From Eggerthella sp. YY7918 (lineage in GTDB: Bacteria; Actinomycetota; Coriobacteriia; Coriobacteriales; Eggerthellaceae), in the NCBI RefSeq assembly GCF_000270285.1, contig NC_015738.1, positions 2,294,001 to 2,358,000 of the forward strand: 64,000 nt of DNA, given 5' to 3'. The notes beneath the pieces are model-generated. The model was not told where the DNA came from, did no database searches, and was given only the letters and a program-made list of their open reading frames with translations. Numbering within the stretch: position 1 is the stretch's first letter; each line of letters opens with the position of its first letter. Below are positions 24,339 through 33,789 of the stretch, one piece after another. A program made the translations under genes and the position numbers.

Positions 24339-25505
24339 ATGCGCAACATCCATTGCCTGAACAACATATCGAACTTCGGCACCGACCTTTTGACCAACGA
24401 GTATTCCCTGACCGACGATCCCGCGCAGGCCGAAGGCATCCTCGTCCGCAGCGCTGCCATGCACGATATGGACTTCTCCCCCAATCTGCGCGCCATCGCG
24501 CGGGCTGGAGCGGGCGTGAACAACATCCCGCTCGACCGGTGCGCCAAAGAGGGCATCGTGGTGTTCAACACCCCCGGCGCCAACGCCAACGCGGTGAAGG
24601 AGCTGGTGATTTGCGCGCTTATGCTGGGCAGCCGCGGCATTGTGGAGGGCATCGAATGGTGCCGTGAACACGCTGAGGACGAAACGATCGCCAAAGATGT
24701 CGAGAAGGCCAAGAAGCAGTTTGCCGGCCGCGAAATTCTCGGCAAGAAGCTGGGCGTCATCGGGCTGGGAGCCATCGGCGCGCAGGTGGCCAACGCGGCG
24801 GTCGACTTGGGCATGGACGTCTATGGCTACGATCCCTATGTCTCCGTTGGCGCAGCATGGAGAATGTCGAGCGCGGTGCACCACGTGACGGAGCTCGACG
24901 AGCTTTTGTCCACGTGCGACTACCTGACCATCCACGTCCCCGCCGTTGAGGGTACCATCGGCATGATCGACGAGCATGCGTGCTCCGTCATGAAAGACGG
25001 CGCAGTGGTCCTGAATTTCTCGCGTGACACACTGGTGAACAACGCCGCTATGGCCGCCGCGCTCGCCTCGGGCAAGCTGCATGCCTATATCACCGACTTC
25101 GCCACGCCTGAGGTCATGAAGATGGAACACGCCATCGTCCTGCCCCACCTGGGCGCTTCGACCGCCGAGGCCGAAGATAACTGCGCGATGATGGCCGTGC
25201 GCCAAATGATGGACTACCTGGAAAACGGCAGCATCACAAATTCCGTGAACTACCCGGCGCTTGACGCCGGCCCGCTGCCGACTTCGGGCAGCCGCATCTG
25301 CGTGCTGCACGAGAACGTGCCGAACATGATCAGCCAGATTGCCACCGCCTTTGGCGAAGAGGGCGTCAATATCGAAAACATGGTGAACAAGGCGCGCGGA
25401 GAGAACGCCTACACCTGCATCGATCTCAACCAGAAAATGCCCTACGACGAGGTGAAGCAGCGCCTGAGCGGCATCCACGGCGTCCGCCGCGCCCGTGTGC
25501 TGTAG
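24339..25505 (+). CDS. serA: D-3-phosphoglycerate dehydrogenase-like 2-hydroxyacid dehydrogenase with ACT domain
   Basis: A 388-residue NAD-dependent dehydrogenase of the SerA type, which makes 3-phosphohydroxypyruvate for serine. The Rossmann site is KLGVIGLGAIGAQVANAA; the substrate domain has IARAGAGVNNIPL and NTPGANANAVKEL; active-site Arg is in NFSRDTLVNN and catalytic His in LPHLGASTAEA. Residues from about 318 form an ACT domain (HENVPNMISQIATAFGEEGVNI), consistent with serine feedback. The usual ARGG segment is altered to SRDT, so another 2-hydroxyacid is possible. The ATG at 24339 follows a good promoter. A LysR gene starts 9 bp after the stop. Confidence 0.9.
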   Translation: MRNIHCLNNISNFGTDLLTNEYSLTDDPAQAEGILVRSAAMHDMDFSPNLRAIARAGAGVNNIPLDRCAKEGIVVFNTPGANANAVKELVICALMLGSRGIVEGIEWCREHAEDETIAKDVEKAKKQFAGREILGKKLGVIGLGAIGAQVANAAVDLGMDVYGYDPYVSVGAAWRMSSAVHHVTELDELLSTCDYLTIHVPAVEGTIGMIDEHACSVMKDGAVVLNFSRDTLVNNAAMAAALASGKLHAYITDFATPEVMKMEHAIVLPHLGASTAEAEDNCAMMAVRQMMDYLENGSITNSVNYPALDAGPLPTSGSRICVLHENVPNMISQIATAFGEEGVNIENMVNKARGENAYTCIDLNQKMPYDEVKQRLSGIHGVRRARVL

Positions 25506-25514
25506 CGCCAGGCC

Positions 25515-26381
25515 ATGAGAACGACCCAGCTGGAATGTTTCGCGTCGGTTGCTCGTCATCGCAGCTTCACGAAGGCTGCCGAGGAGCTTCATATCGCACA
25601 ACCGGCAGTCAGCCAGCAGATTCAGGCGCTGGAACAAGAACTGGGTTTTCGGCTGTTTGATCGCAGCCACCAAGAAGTGTCGCTTACGAGAGCGGGTCGG
25701 GCCTACTACCTGGACTCGCTCTCCATTTTGGAGGCCCTTGATACGGCGCGTGCCAGGGGCACGGCCATCGCTCAAGGCTATTCGGGAGAGCTCTGCTTTG
25801 GGGTGTTTGGCAGCACCCAAAGCTCTGACATGCAGAGTATTACCCGCTTTCATCGCGAAAATCCCGGCATCCAACTGTCGTTCAAGCGGGCATTCCCCAA
25901 AATGCAGCACCAGCAACTTGTCGCCGGGGAATTTGACCTGTGCTTCACGGCCGTCGGGCACATTTGCGATGACGAGCGCATTGCCATTTCAGGCAAAAAG
26001 TCGAGTCGCCCCTTTGTGCTCGTACATCAAAGCCATCCCCTTGCATCAAAAACTTCGGTTCACGCAAGCGAATTGGCCCGCTATACCCATATATTTGCCG
26101 AACATGACGACCGCGACACCTCCTCTGTCATTCCGCCACTTCTTGGAGAGAACGTTTCGCCGGAAAGCATACGGTACGCTGAAGATCAGGACATCGCCTG
26201 GCTCATGATGCGTCTGGGGTTGGGCGTTGAAATTGTTCCCGAAAGCGTTGTGTCGTTCAAACAAGAAGATATCCACGCCCTCGCAATTGAGGGAATCGAC
26301 TGGGAACTTGAGACGGCCTGGGTATACCTTGAAGACAACGAAAACCCCGCCCTCAAGGCGTTCCTTCGGTTTCTCGACTGA
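25515..26381 (+). CDS. LysR-family transcriptional regulator
   Basis: A 288-residue LTTR. The helix-turn-helix region reads LECFASVARHRSFTKAAEELHIAQPAVSQQIQALEQELG, very typical, and the C-terminal effector domain is complete. It starts 9 bp after the serA-like gene, with a weak ribosome site, so it may be translated from the same message. It sits directly before the second Tat flavoprotein gene (161-bp gap), which is the likelier target; regulation of the serA-like gene is the alternative. Confidence 0.92.
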   Translation: MRTTQLECFASVARHRSFTKAAEELHIAQPAVSQQIQALEQELGFRLFDRSHQEVSLTRAGRAYYLDSLSILEALDTARARGTAIAQGYSGELCFGVFGSTQSSDMQSITRFHRENPGIQLSFKRAFPKMQHQQLVAGEFDLCFTAVGHICDDERIAISGKKSSRPFVLVHQSHPLASKTSVHASELARYTHIFAEHDDRDTSSVIPPLLGENVSPESIRYAEDQDIAWLMMRLGLGVEIVPESVVSFKQEDIHALAIEGIDWELETAWVYLEDNENPALKAFLRFLD

Positions 26382-26476
26382 TCTCGCGCTTGATCCCAAA
26401 GTTCCCTCATTCGGATATGTTGCAGCGTTTATCAGGCGTTATAAGATAATTAAATCGCGCGCTGCAAAACACGTAT

Positions 26477-26506
26477 TTCACAGGCGCCGCACTTCCCTCC
26501 TACACT
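26477..26506 (+). promoter_or_regulatory. candidate promoter of the second flavoprotein gene
   Basis: TTCACA (26477-26482) and TACACT (26501-26506) with an 18-bp spacer lie 37 bp before the start codon. The AT-rich stretch just upstream (26441-26470) would suit LysR binding, but no clean dyad is visible. Confidence 0.45.
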
Positions 26507-26542
26507 GGGTTCATTGGTTCAACGCGTTCTTTAGGAGGGAAC

Positions 26543-28156
26543 ATGGATACACCAAGGGATATATCGAGGCGTCATTTTATTGAGGGAGGCTTTGTCGGCG
26601 CCGCGGGGCTTATGGCTGCCGGCCTGCTTTCATCATGCGCTTCGAATCAGGAAGCTCCTGCCCAACAGGAGGCAGGCGACAAGGCGACAACCCAGCTCGC
26701 CACCGCCGATGAAACGGTCGAGTCGAACATCCTTATTGTCGGCTCAGGCGCATCGGGACTTATGGCAGCCTACGAGGCGGGAAAAGCTGGCGCCAAAGAC
26801 ATTCTCGTCATTGCCAACTGCCCCTCCATTGAGGCTAACAACGGCAACATGGTCAGCGGCACCGCAGCGGTCGAGACGCCCTACACCGAAGCCATCGGTC
26901 AGGACTACACCAGCAAGCAGCTGTTCGATCGCATGATCGAATTCGCGCATTGGACCGTCAACGCGCGCCTGCTCAAAACGTGCGTCGATCTTTTGCCGGG
27001 CAACATCGATATTTTCGACGAGCTGGGCATCGAACTTTCGCTTGGCGCCGATCGCTACAGCATCGGCTTCGAAGAAGTTCACCTGTTTGGCACGAAAAAC
27101 AAGAGTGCGATATTCCAGAAGTTTTTGGAGGACACCTACGGGGTGCAGTTCCGCTTCTCCACTGAGGCGCAACACGCCCTCATGGAAAACGACACGTGCG
27201 TGGGCGTGCAGGCGACCGATGCCGACGGCAAAGTTATCGACTTCAAGGCGAACGCCACCCTGTTGGCTTGCGGCGGTTACATAGCCAATCCCGACATGCT
27301 CAAAGAGGTCTATGGCGACATGACCATCGTCGCTTCCTCTACCGAATGGCAGAAGGGTCTGGGCGTGACCATCGCTCAGGAGGCAGGCGCCTTCCGCGAA
27401 AGCACGCACGGCTTGGGCATGAACGACATCTTTGGTTCGACCGAGGAACTGGGCTTCAACCTGGGCGAGCCGCTGCTGGGTATCGCGTTCTACGGCGGAT
27501 TGATCGTCGACGAACACGGCAAGCGCTTCATGAATGAATACATGCTGGCCAATGCCTCAATGGCAGGCGGCGGCGAGGCAACGCTGCATGTGAAGCAGTA
27601 CTACGCCATCCTCAGCCAGCGCGTTGTCGACGCGTTGAAAGAGCAGGGCTACTACCAGGTAATCGGAAGTCCCGAGTTCTGGGTGTCCGGCCAGTTGCTG
27701 TACAGCCAACCGATGCCCGATTTGGATACCAACCTGCAAAACGCCATAGATTTGGGCTGGGTGTACAAGGGCGACTCCATCGCCGACGTGGCGGCTCAAG
27801 CAGGCCTTGACGAACTGGAAGCAACGGTGGAGGCCTATGATCAGATGGCTGCGGCGGGCGAAGATACGATGTTTGGCAAGCGGGCAGAGATGCTGGTGCC
27901 TGTGGCCGACGGCGGGCCGTACTATCTGTTCAAGTACAACCCCGGCGCATTCAATACCTTCGGCGGCTGTCGCACCGACGAGTTCACAAGAGCGCTGCGC
28001 GCCGACTTCAGCGTCATCGACGGCCTCTACATTGCCGGCGTGGAGAATGGCAGTCTTTACAGCCGTCCCTACTATGACGTGGGAGGCACCTGCTCTGGCC
28101 TGTCATACAGCTCCGGTCGTTTGGCCGGCATGCACATGGCCGAGTATGTGAAGTAG
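26543..28156 (+). CDS. Tat-exported FAD-dependent oxidoreductase, fumarate reductase flavoprotein-like
   Basis: A 537-residue paralogue-type partner of the flavoprotein at 16.6 kb. The signal is twin-arginine (SRRHFIEGG) with a lipobox-like LLSSCAS. FAD binding is seen in SNILIVGSGASGLMAAYEAG. GLIVDEHGKRFMNEYM matches the G-x-R-F-x-N-E substrate-domain pattern. The C-terminal FAD block is VENGSLYSRPYYDVGGTCSG rather than the GGxHGxxRLGGN of fumarate reductase, so the natural acceptor is probably not fumarate. There is no heme motif, so electrons must come from a separate carrier. The ATG at 26543 has TAGGAGGG. A LysR gene is directly upstream. Confidence 0.87.
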   Translation: MDTPRDISRRHFIEGGFVGAAGLMAAGLLSSCASNQEAPAQQEAGDKATTQLATADETVESNILIVGSGASGLMAAYEAGKAGAKDILVIANCPSIEANNGNMVSGTAAVETPYTEAIGQDYTSKQLFDRMIEFAHWTVNARLLKTCVDLLPGNIDIFDELGIELSLGADRYSIGFEEVHLFGTKNKSAIFQKFLEDTYGVQFRFSTEAQHALMENDTCVGVQATDADGKVIDFKANATLLACGGYIANPDMLKEVYGDMTIVASSTEWQKGLGVTIAQEAGAFRESTHGLGMNDIFGSTEELGFNLGEPLLGIAFYGGLIVDEHGKRFMNEYMLANASMAGGGEATLHVKQYYAILSQRVVDALKEQGYYQVIGSPEFWVSGQLLYSQPMPDLDTNLQNAIDLGWVYKGDSIADVAAQAGLDELEATVEAYDQMAAAGEDTMFGKRAEMLVPVADGGPYYLFKYNPGAFNTFGGCRTDEFTRALRADFSVIDGLYIAGVENGSLYSRPYYDVGGTCSGLSYSSGRLAGMHMAEYVK

Positions 28157-28190
28157 CCTCCGCAAGAACATACTGAAGGTTTCCCTCCCC

Positions 28191-28220
28191 AAAGGCCGTC
28201 TGGACACCAGGCGGCCTTTT
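28191..28220 (+). terminator. terminator of the second flavoprotein gene
   Basis: AAAGGCCG (28191-28198) pairs with CGGCCTTT (28212-28219), extended by CTGG with CCAG inside, and followed by TTTTG. It lies 35 bp after the stop. Confidence 0.88.
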
Positions 28221-28364
28221 GTTGTCTTCTCCCCTACACAAGCACTCTTTACGCCAAATTCGGGCATCCCGTGCCTACACCGCGCATCACCTCTTTTCCC
28301 TTCCCGCCAACGTGGGATACACTCACGTGAAGGCAAACGTACTTATTGAAACTGGAGGTCAGCC

Positions 28365-30044
28365 ATGCTGTGCTGGAGGCAGACAAACCCCTTGACCATC
28401 CTCGGTACAACGTTCCTCGTGCTGACCACTGTCTTTATGTTGGCCGCCTTTCCCGCGCACGCTTGGGCCGCGCCGGGCGCGACCGTAACGTGCTTTACTA
28501 CCGGCACATCGCTCACGTGCACAGTGCTTTCGGAAAGCGGCGGCGGCGCGCAGGGAACAGTGGCCCTCGGCAACGGAACGACAGCTGCCATTCCCCTCAA
28601 TACCGCAGGTACGGTGACCATCCCCGCCACAGTGAAGATCGTCGACGCGTGGGAGCAGGGCCGTACGTTCACCCTTTCCCGCATCGCCGCGCACGCCTTT
28701 GATATGACGGGAGGCACAGAAGCGCTTGAGCGTATCAGTATTGCCGGCACCCCGGAAATCGACCCCAACGCGTTCGTTGGACTACCTGTATCGGTCACGT
28801 TTATCGTCGACAACCTGACTATGGCCGAGCAGCTTGAACGGGCGGGAATAGCGCTTGAGCGCATCTTCTATCAGGAGAACGCTGTGCGCTATGTTGCATT
28901 CGGCGATAGCATTGCCGCCGGTTATGCACTGCCCGGCTACGACACCACCAACCCCTGCTACGACGGCCAGCCTACGCCTCGGGGGGCCTTTCCCCTTCTT
29001 GTGACCGACCGCCTACGCGACCGCTTCCAAACCGCACAGCTCGACAACGAGGCGATGTCCGGCTGGACAAGCAAACAGCTCCTTGACCAGCTTAATCGTG
29101 GTGACTACAACGCTGCGCTTGCAAATGCCGATGTGGTTACCATCACCATCGGATCGAACGACCTGCTCATGCGATTCATCGAGATCATCGAAGATGCCGT
29201 GGTCAATGCCGTGAATGCTGAGCGAATCTCAGCCGGCGAAACAGGGCCCGGCATAACAGGATTCCCGGACATCACCGAGGGATACCTTACGACGCTCCAT
29301 GGCAAAAAGCCGGGTATCATCGGCGACATCGTCGACAATGTCAACAGCGCAATCGAAAATGACCCGCAGCTGCTTGTCGCCTGCGACACGTTCAAGAACG
29401 TGAATCAGCCGGCCATCCTCGCACGGTTGCATGAACTTGCGCCGCACGCCACCATATACTGGACGACGCTCTATAACCCGTTTTATGGCACGGAACTCAA
29501 CCTGGAGGAACTGTTTCCGGCACTCGGGATGCTCTATCCTCGCAAAGATCTGTCCATCGACCTTTCTGGAGCGGGCGCACACTACATCGAGATCATGAAT
29601 AGGGCGTTTGAAACCCCTGTGGGCTATTACGCCGTAGATCTGTACGGAGCATTTAACAACCCAGGCCTCACAAACGTTGAAATCAAACGCGACGTCGATG
29701 GCGGCTTGGTGTTTAACGTTGATCCGCACCCAAACCCCGACGGACACGCGCTTATCGGCAGGCTGATGAACGCACAAATCGACGCAACGTTTATGTCGGA
29801 ACAACCAAATTCAGGCTGGGCATCAGACCTGTTGGCGATGACGCGAGAGCCAGCAGATAAGGTGAAAGACGCACGCCCGCCGACATCGAACGGCAAGCTG
29901 ACCGCAGCTACCGGAGACCAACCACTCGCCCTCACAGCGTCCGTAGCAGCAGTTGCCGCTCTCGCACTGGCCCTCGTCAGCGGTCTTCGCGCCAAATTTG
30001 ACCTGCTTTCTAGACACTTAGGAGGGCAGAGGGGTCGGCATTAA
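28365..30044 (+). CDS. wall-associated SGNH/GDSL hydrolase with N-terminal BspA-like region
   Basis: A 559-residue exported esterase-like protein. A signal peptide ends near residue 36 (AHAWAAP). Residues 40-165 contain leucine-rich BspA-like half-repeats (LSRIAAHAFD, LERISIAGTPEIDPNAF). The SGNH domain follows: block I FGDSIAAGY with Ser182, block III TIGSNDLL at 262-268, and block V NVDPHPNPDGH near 451-461. The C-terminus has LTAATGD, a membrane helix and a basic end. The ATG at 28365 has GGAGG. The gene's last 27 bp overlap the end of the convergent lipid-kinase gene. It probably deacylates a lipid, glycan or peptidoglycan component at the cell surface. Confidence 0.85.
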   Translation: MLCWRQTNPLTILGTTFLVLTTVFMLAAFPAHAWAAPGATVTCFTTGTSLTCTVLSESGGGAQGTVALGNGTTAAIPLNTAGTVTIPATVKIVDAWEQGRTFTLSRIAAHAFDMTGGTEALERISIAGTPEIDPNAFVGLPVSVTFIVDNLTMAEQLERAGIALERIFYQENAVRYVAFGDSIAAGYALPGYDTTNPCYDGQPTPRGAFPLLVTDRLRDRFQTAQLDNEAMSGWTSKQLLDQLNRGDYNAALANADVVTITIGSNDLLMRFIEIIEDAVVNAVNAERISAGETGPGITGFPDITEGYLTTLHGKKPGIIGDIVDNVNSAIENDPQLLVACDTFKNVNQPAILARLHELAPHATIYWTTLYNPFYGTELNLEELFPALGMLYPRKDLSIDLSGAGAHYIEIMNRAFETPVGYYAVDLYGAFNNPGLTNVEIKRDVDGGLVFNVDPHPNPDGHALIGRLMNAQIDATFMSEQPNSGWASDLLAMTREPADKVKDARPPTSNGKLTAATGDQPLALTASVAAVAALALALVSGLRAKFDLLSRHLGGQRGRH

Positions 30045-30947
30045 GACGTTTAACGCGCTTGACTCCACCTGAATGTCAAAGATGCGGCCTTCCAGGGGTT
30101 CACCATCTGTTTGGGCGGGAGGTGCCTCATCAAACTCCACGTGCAGTGTGTGGGCGCGAAGGAATTCCATCTGCTTGAAAACCGTATGGCGACCGCTTTT
30201 CGCCAACGCGAAGATAAGAATTGCGCGTTGAACACTCACCGGCGGATGAGCGATGCACATGTCGAACAGCCCGTCATCGATACGCGCTTCAGGGCAGATA
30301 ACAAAACCGCTTCCATACGTGGGGCCAATTTGTACGGCAAACGTGATGGATTCGCCCGCGATTGCAGGCCCTCCGTCAAACGAAGCGGTATAGCGGCCGA
30401 CAGTAAGATGGTGAAGCAGCTGGTTGATGCCCGCTTCAATATACAGTATCGTACCGGTTCGACCCGTACGCTTGCGCCGCTCGACGGTATCGAGCGCGAT
30501 GGCGGCATCAAGGCCAAACGAAAGCGTTTCGACGAAATAGCGTCCGTTTACGCTGCCGATATCAGCCGGGCGAGGCACAGACGCGAGCAACTGTGCACAG
30601 GCGCGGTCGACATCGCACGTCATGCCGATAGTACGCGCGTAATCATTGCCTGAACCGACAGGGATTAAACCAAGCGCCGGGCGTGTTTCAGCAGGCAGGC
30701 GCATGAGTCCATTGGCAACCTCATGAGCGACGCCGTCACCGCCGAGGGCGATTACCGAGGTAACGTCACGCGCCTGCGCTGCGATTTCTTCCGCATGGCG
30801 CGCACCTTCAGTCACCACGATAGTGGGCGCGTCTTCGCCAAGTGAAGCTGTGAGCAAGCGCCCCGCCTTCTCGGCAGCCGCGGCCCCGTTGCCATTCTGA
30901 GCCGCCGGATTAGCGATGATCAGCGTTTTACCCAAACATGAGGGCAT
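30018..30947 (-). CDS. diacylglycerol kinase-family lipid kinase
   Basis: A 309-residue cytoplasmic lipid kinase of the DagK/YegS/BmrU class. The N-terminal TLIIANPAAQNGNG strand-loop and VIALGGDGVAHEVANGLM (GGDG nucleotide-binding motif) are diagnostic, followed by GLIPVGSGNDYART. The C-terminal beta-sandwich carries CPEARIDDGLFDMCI. The ATG at 30947 has AAAGGAAC upstream; the longer frame start at 30992 lacks one. It likely recycles diacylglycerol to phosphatidic acid. A TATAAT is present at 31005-31010 on the minus strand. Its 3' end overlaps the SGNH gene by 27 bp. Confidence 0.92.
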   Translation of the reverse strand: MPSCLGKTLIIANPAAQNGNGAAAAEKAGRLLTASLGEDAPTIVVTEGARHAEEIAAQARDVTSVIALGGDGVAHEVANGLMRLPAETRPALGLIPVGSGNDYARTIGMTCDVDRACAQLLASVPRPADIGSVNGRYFVETLSFGLDAAIALDTVERRKRTGRTGTILYIEAGINQLLHHLTVGRYTASFDGGPAIAGESITFAVQIGPTYGSGFVICPEARIDDGLFDMCIAHPPVSVQRAILIFALAKSGRHTVFKQMEFLRAHTLHVEFDEAPPAQTDGEPLEGRIFDIQVESSALNVLMPTPLPS

Positions 30948-31091
30948 GAGGTTCCTTTCGTGCCGCACCGAGACGGCATCATTCCCGGTCAAACCATTGT
31001 CTTTATTATAAAGGAAGGCAAAGTTTTACCGTAGTGCTATGACATCTGCGTTTTGCGATTGTTCATAGCTGGGTATGCGGAAATGGCAGGA

Positions 31092-31589
31092 TTACGCTCG
31101 TTCCCAGAGGCCTGATTTGCCGCCGTCTTTTTTGAGAAGGCGGATGTCGGTTATTTCCATGCCGCGATCGACCGCTTTGCACATGTCATAGATGGTGAGG
31201 CACGCCACACTGGCCGCGGTAAGAGCTTCCATCTCGATGCCGGTTTTGCCGGTAACACCGCAGGTGGTGGTTACGTGGATACCCACACGGCCATCTTCGC
31301 GCTCGCCCGCCGCCACCGGCATGCACTCCACTTTCGCCTTCGTGATATTGAGCGGATGGCACATGGGGATAAGATCGCTCGTGCGCTTCGCAGCCATAAC
31401 GCCGGCAACGCGTGCGCAGGCAAGCACGTCGCCCTTGGCCGCCTTGCCCTCCACGATGAGCGCAAGGGTTTCCGGCTGCATGCTGATGAAGCCCTCGGCC
31501 ACCGCTATACGCTCGGTATCGGCTTTCTGCGACACGTCCACCATCCGCACGTCGCCCTGTTCGTCAATATGGGTAAGTTGATTGGTCAT
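31092..31589 (-). CDS. moaC: cyclic pyranopterin monophosphate synthase MoaC
   Basis: A 165-residue enzyme that, with MoaA, turns GTP into cyclic pyranopterin monophosphate, the first intermediate of molybdenum cofactor. Signature regions are [25 protein letters not shown] and [20 protein letters not shown], containing the catalytic Lys and the His/Asp pocket. The ATG at 31589 has GGAGGATA and begins 1 bp after the moaA stop, so translation is coupled. Confidence 0.96.
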   Translation of the reverse strand: MTNQLTHIDEQGDVRMVDVSQKADTERIAVAEGFISMQPETLALIVEGKAAKGDVLACARVAGVMAAKRTSDLIPMCHPLNITKAKVECMPVAAGEREDGRVGIHVTTTCGVTGKTGIEMEALTAASVACLTIYDMCKAVDRGMEITDIRLLKKDGGKSGLWERA

Positions 31590-31590
31590 A

Positions 31591-32595
31591 CTATCCTCCA
31601 ATTTGCGACATTCCGCGGTCGGTGCCGACCTTGTCGTGATGCTCGTCGGGCTTGGCGCCTAACGCTTCGGCGAATACGGCACGCACGGCCGCGTCGCCGC
31701 CGTCGCCGCGCAGAGCCGTGCGCAGGTCATATTCGTCATCCGAGAACAAACACGGACGCAATTTGCCATCGGCCGTCAGGCGTAGTCGGTTGCATTCGCT
31801 GCAGAAGTGGCGCGAAAGCGGGCTGATGAATCCCACCGTTCCTTTCGCACCGGGAAACTCAAAGTAGCGCGCCGGTCCCCAGCCAAGCGGCTGATGCTTT
31901 CCGGCAGGCACAAGCTCATCCATGCCTTCAGCACGCGCCCGCGCATTGATAAGCTCATGCAGCTCCTCGCTGGGCACCACATCTTCTTGACCCCAGCCGC
32001 AGCCATGACTTCCCGCGCTCTCCCCCACCGGCATGTATTCAATAAAGCGCACATGCAGGGGTCGGTCGATCGACAGCTTTGCAAAGGCGAGATAGTCCTG
32101 ATTGAGACTGCGCACCGTCACCGCATTGATCTTCACCGGATTGAAGCCCGTTGCAAGCGCAGCCTCGATGCCGTCGAGCGTCTGCTGCAGCTCGCCACGA
32201 CGCGTGATCTGCCTAAACTGTTCGGGATCAAGCGTATCGAGAGAAATATTGACGCGCGAAAGACCGGCGTTTTTGAGCTCGGCCGCCATTTTCGGCAGCA
32301 GTACGCCATTGGTGGTCATCGACACGTTCTCGATACCAGGCATGTGTGAAATGGCGCGCACCAGGTCAACCACACCTTTGCGCACGAGAGGCTCGCCACC
32401 GGTCAAGCGCACGCTCCTGATGCCCATACCGGCAGCGATACGAACCGCTTGCTCCATTTCCTCAATCCGCAGGATATCGTCGTGAGCGAGCTGCTGCACA
32501 CCCTCTTCCGGCATGCAGTATATGCAGCGGAAATTGCAGCGATCCGTCAGTGATATCCTCAAATAGTCGATGGTGCGACCATGGCCGTCTTTCAT
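31591..32595 (-). CDS. moaA: GTP 3',8-cyclase MoaA (radical SAM)
   Basis: A 334-residue radical SAM enzyme, first step of molybdenum cofactor synthesis. The N-terminal cluster motif is [15 protein letters not shown] (CxxxCxxC); the C-terminal cluster motif is [19 protein letters not shown]; and the protein ends in the double glycine (MSQIGG) needed for activity. The ATG at 32595 has GGAGTGG; the longer open frame has no support. It overlaps a 17-bp upstream motif also present before modA. It forms an operon with moaC. Confidence 0.97.
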   Translation of the reverse strand: MKDGHGRTIDYLRISLTDRCNFRCIYCMPEEGVQQLAHDDILRIEEMEQAVRIAAGMGIRSVRLTGGEPLVRKGVVDLVRAISHMPGIENVSMTTNGVLLPKMAAELKNAGLSRVNISLDTLDPEQFRQITRRGELQQTLDGIEAALATGFNPVKINAVTVRSLNQDYLAFAKLSIDRPLHVRFIEYMPVGESAGSHGCGWGQEDVVPSEELHELINARARAEGMDELVPAGKHQPLGWGPARYFEFPGAKGTVGFISPLSRHFCSECNRLRLTADGKLRPCLFSDDEYDLRTALRGDGGDAAVRAVFAEALGAKPDEHHDKVGTDRGMSQIGG

Positions 32596-32607
32596 GAGAA
32601 CCACTCC

Positions 32608-32624
32608 ATTCTCGTTTGAGGATA
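32608..32624 (-). promoter_or_regulatory. motif shared with the modA promoter
   Basis: On the plus strand ATTCTCGTTTGAGGATA, differing at 2 of 17 positions from ATTCTTATTTGAGGATA at 36232-36248. It sits directly before the moaA ribosome site and after a TATACT -10 candidate (minus strand, 32631-32626). The shared copy in front of both Mo loci suggests a common regulator or RNA element. Confidence 0.4.
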
Positions 32625-32676
32625 GTAGTATAGCACGCGCTGTTCGAGCGGGCGCTACCACTATCGCCGCTATCCG

Positions 32677-33789
32677 CTATCGCGACACCAGGTATACCTT
32701 GTCGGACGGAATATGAACCCACAGCTCGTCGCCTTCCTGAGGCAGTTCGTCAGCGGGTGTTTGCAGCTTGTCAACGCGCCAAAACAGGTGTTGGTGCAGA
32801 TACTTCATCTCATCCTCATCGACTTCGACCGTGGGAACGGCCTCTTGCGAGCGGTCGAGAAAGCGGAGCAGCACTGTGCGGTCGAAACGCGAATCGCTCA
32901 CACGATCGACGCGAACCCGGAAGGCATTGCGACCCGGACCCTCCGCACGTTCGATGAAAAATGCGCGCACGCCAAGGTGCGTGATATCGGGGCGAACCTC
33001 GGTGCCGGTTTCCAATTCGATGCCCCACTTCGGCAAACGCACGCGGCACTTGCCCGCACGTTCGGCAGGCGTGGCGTTCTTGCATCCCGACAGCTTTACG
33101 CCGGCAAGGGACTGGGGCTGACTGACCAGGTCATCGCCTGTCGCCATCTCCACGATATGCCCGGCTTCCACCACCGCAATGCGATCACAGAACCGCAGCG
33201 CCTCATCAATATCGTGGCTCACGTACAAAATGGTGCCCGAAAACGCCTCAAACAGGCTGACCAGGTTCTGTTCTAGCACGCCTTTAAGGTGCGCGTCGAG
33301 CGCGGAAAACGGCTCGTCGAGCATGAGAATGCCCGGACGCGCCGCCAGCATGCGCGCCAGCGCCACACGCTGCTGTTGGCCACCGGAAAGCTGCGCCGGA
33401 TAACGTGCGTCGAAGCCTTCCAGACCGAAGCGTTTAAGCTCGGCTGTTACGAGGGCCGCGCGCTCTGCCTTCGACACCTCGCGACCAATGCCCGCTCCCA
33501 CATTCTCCGCTACGGTCAGGTTGGGAAACAGCATGTAGTTTTGGAACAGCAGCGCCGTCTTGCGCTCTTGCGGCGAAAGATTGATCTTCGCCTCGGAGTC
33601 GAAAAACACGCGCCCATTCACCACGATGCGTCCCTCATCGGGCGTTTCAATACCCGCGATGCAGCGCATCGTAAGACTTTTCCCACACCCCGAGGCACCC
33701 AAAAACCCCAGCGTCTCGTCCTCCGCCTCAAACTGCACATCCAACGTGAACGAAGGGAACGTCTTTTTAATATCGACTTCGAGACTCAC
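32677..33789 (-). CDS. modC: molybdate ABC transporter ATP-binding protein ModC
   Basis: A 370-residue importer ATPase. Walker A is LGASGCGKSLT, signature QLSGGQQQRVALARML, Walker B ILMLDEPFSALD, and switch His in VSHDIDEA. The last 130 or so residues hold a TOBE/mop-like region, as in ModC and CysA/FbpC relatives. The GTG at 33789 has AGGAGG and overlaps the modB stop as GTGA. Together with modB and modA it makes a molybdate (or tungstate) importer; moaA follows 81 bp after its stop. Confidence 0.9.
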   Translation of the reverse strand: MSLEVDIKKTFPSFTLDVQFEAEDETLGFLGASGCGKSLTMRCIAGIETPDEGRIVVNGRVFFDSEAKINLSPQERKTALLFQNYMLFPNLTVAENVGAGIGREVSKAERAALVTAELKRFGLEGFDARYPAQLSGGQQQRVALARMLAARPGILMLDEPFSALDAHLKGVLEQNLVSLFEAFSGTILYVSHDIDEALRFCDRIAVVEAGHIVEMATGDDLVSQPQSLAGVKLSGCKNATPAERAGKCRVRLPKWGIELETGTEVRPDITHLGVRAFFIERAEGPGRNAFRVRVDRVSDSRFDRTVLLRFLDRSQEAVPTVEVDEDEMKYLHQHLFWRVDKLQTPADELPQEGDELWVHIPSDKVYLVSR

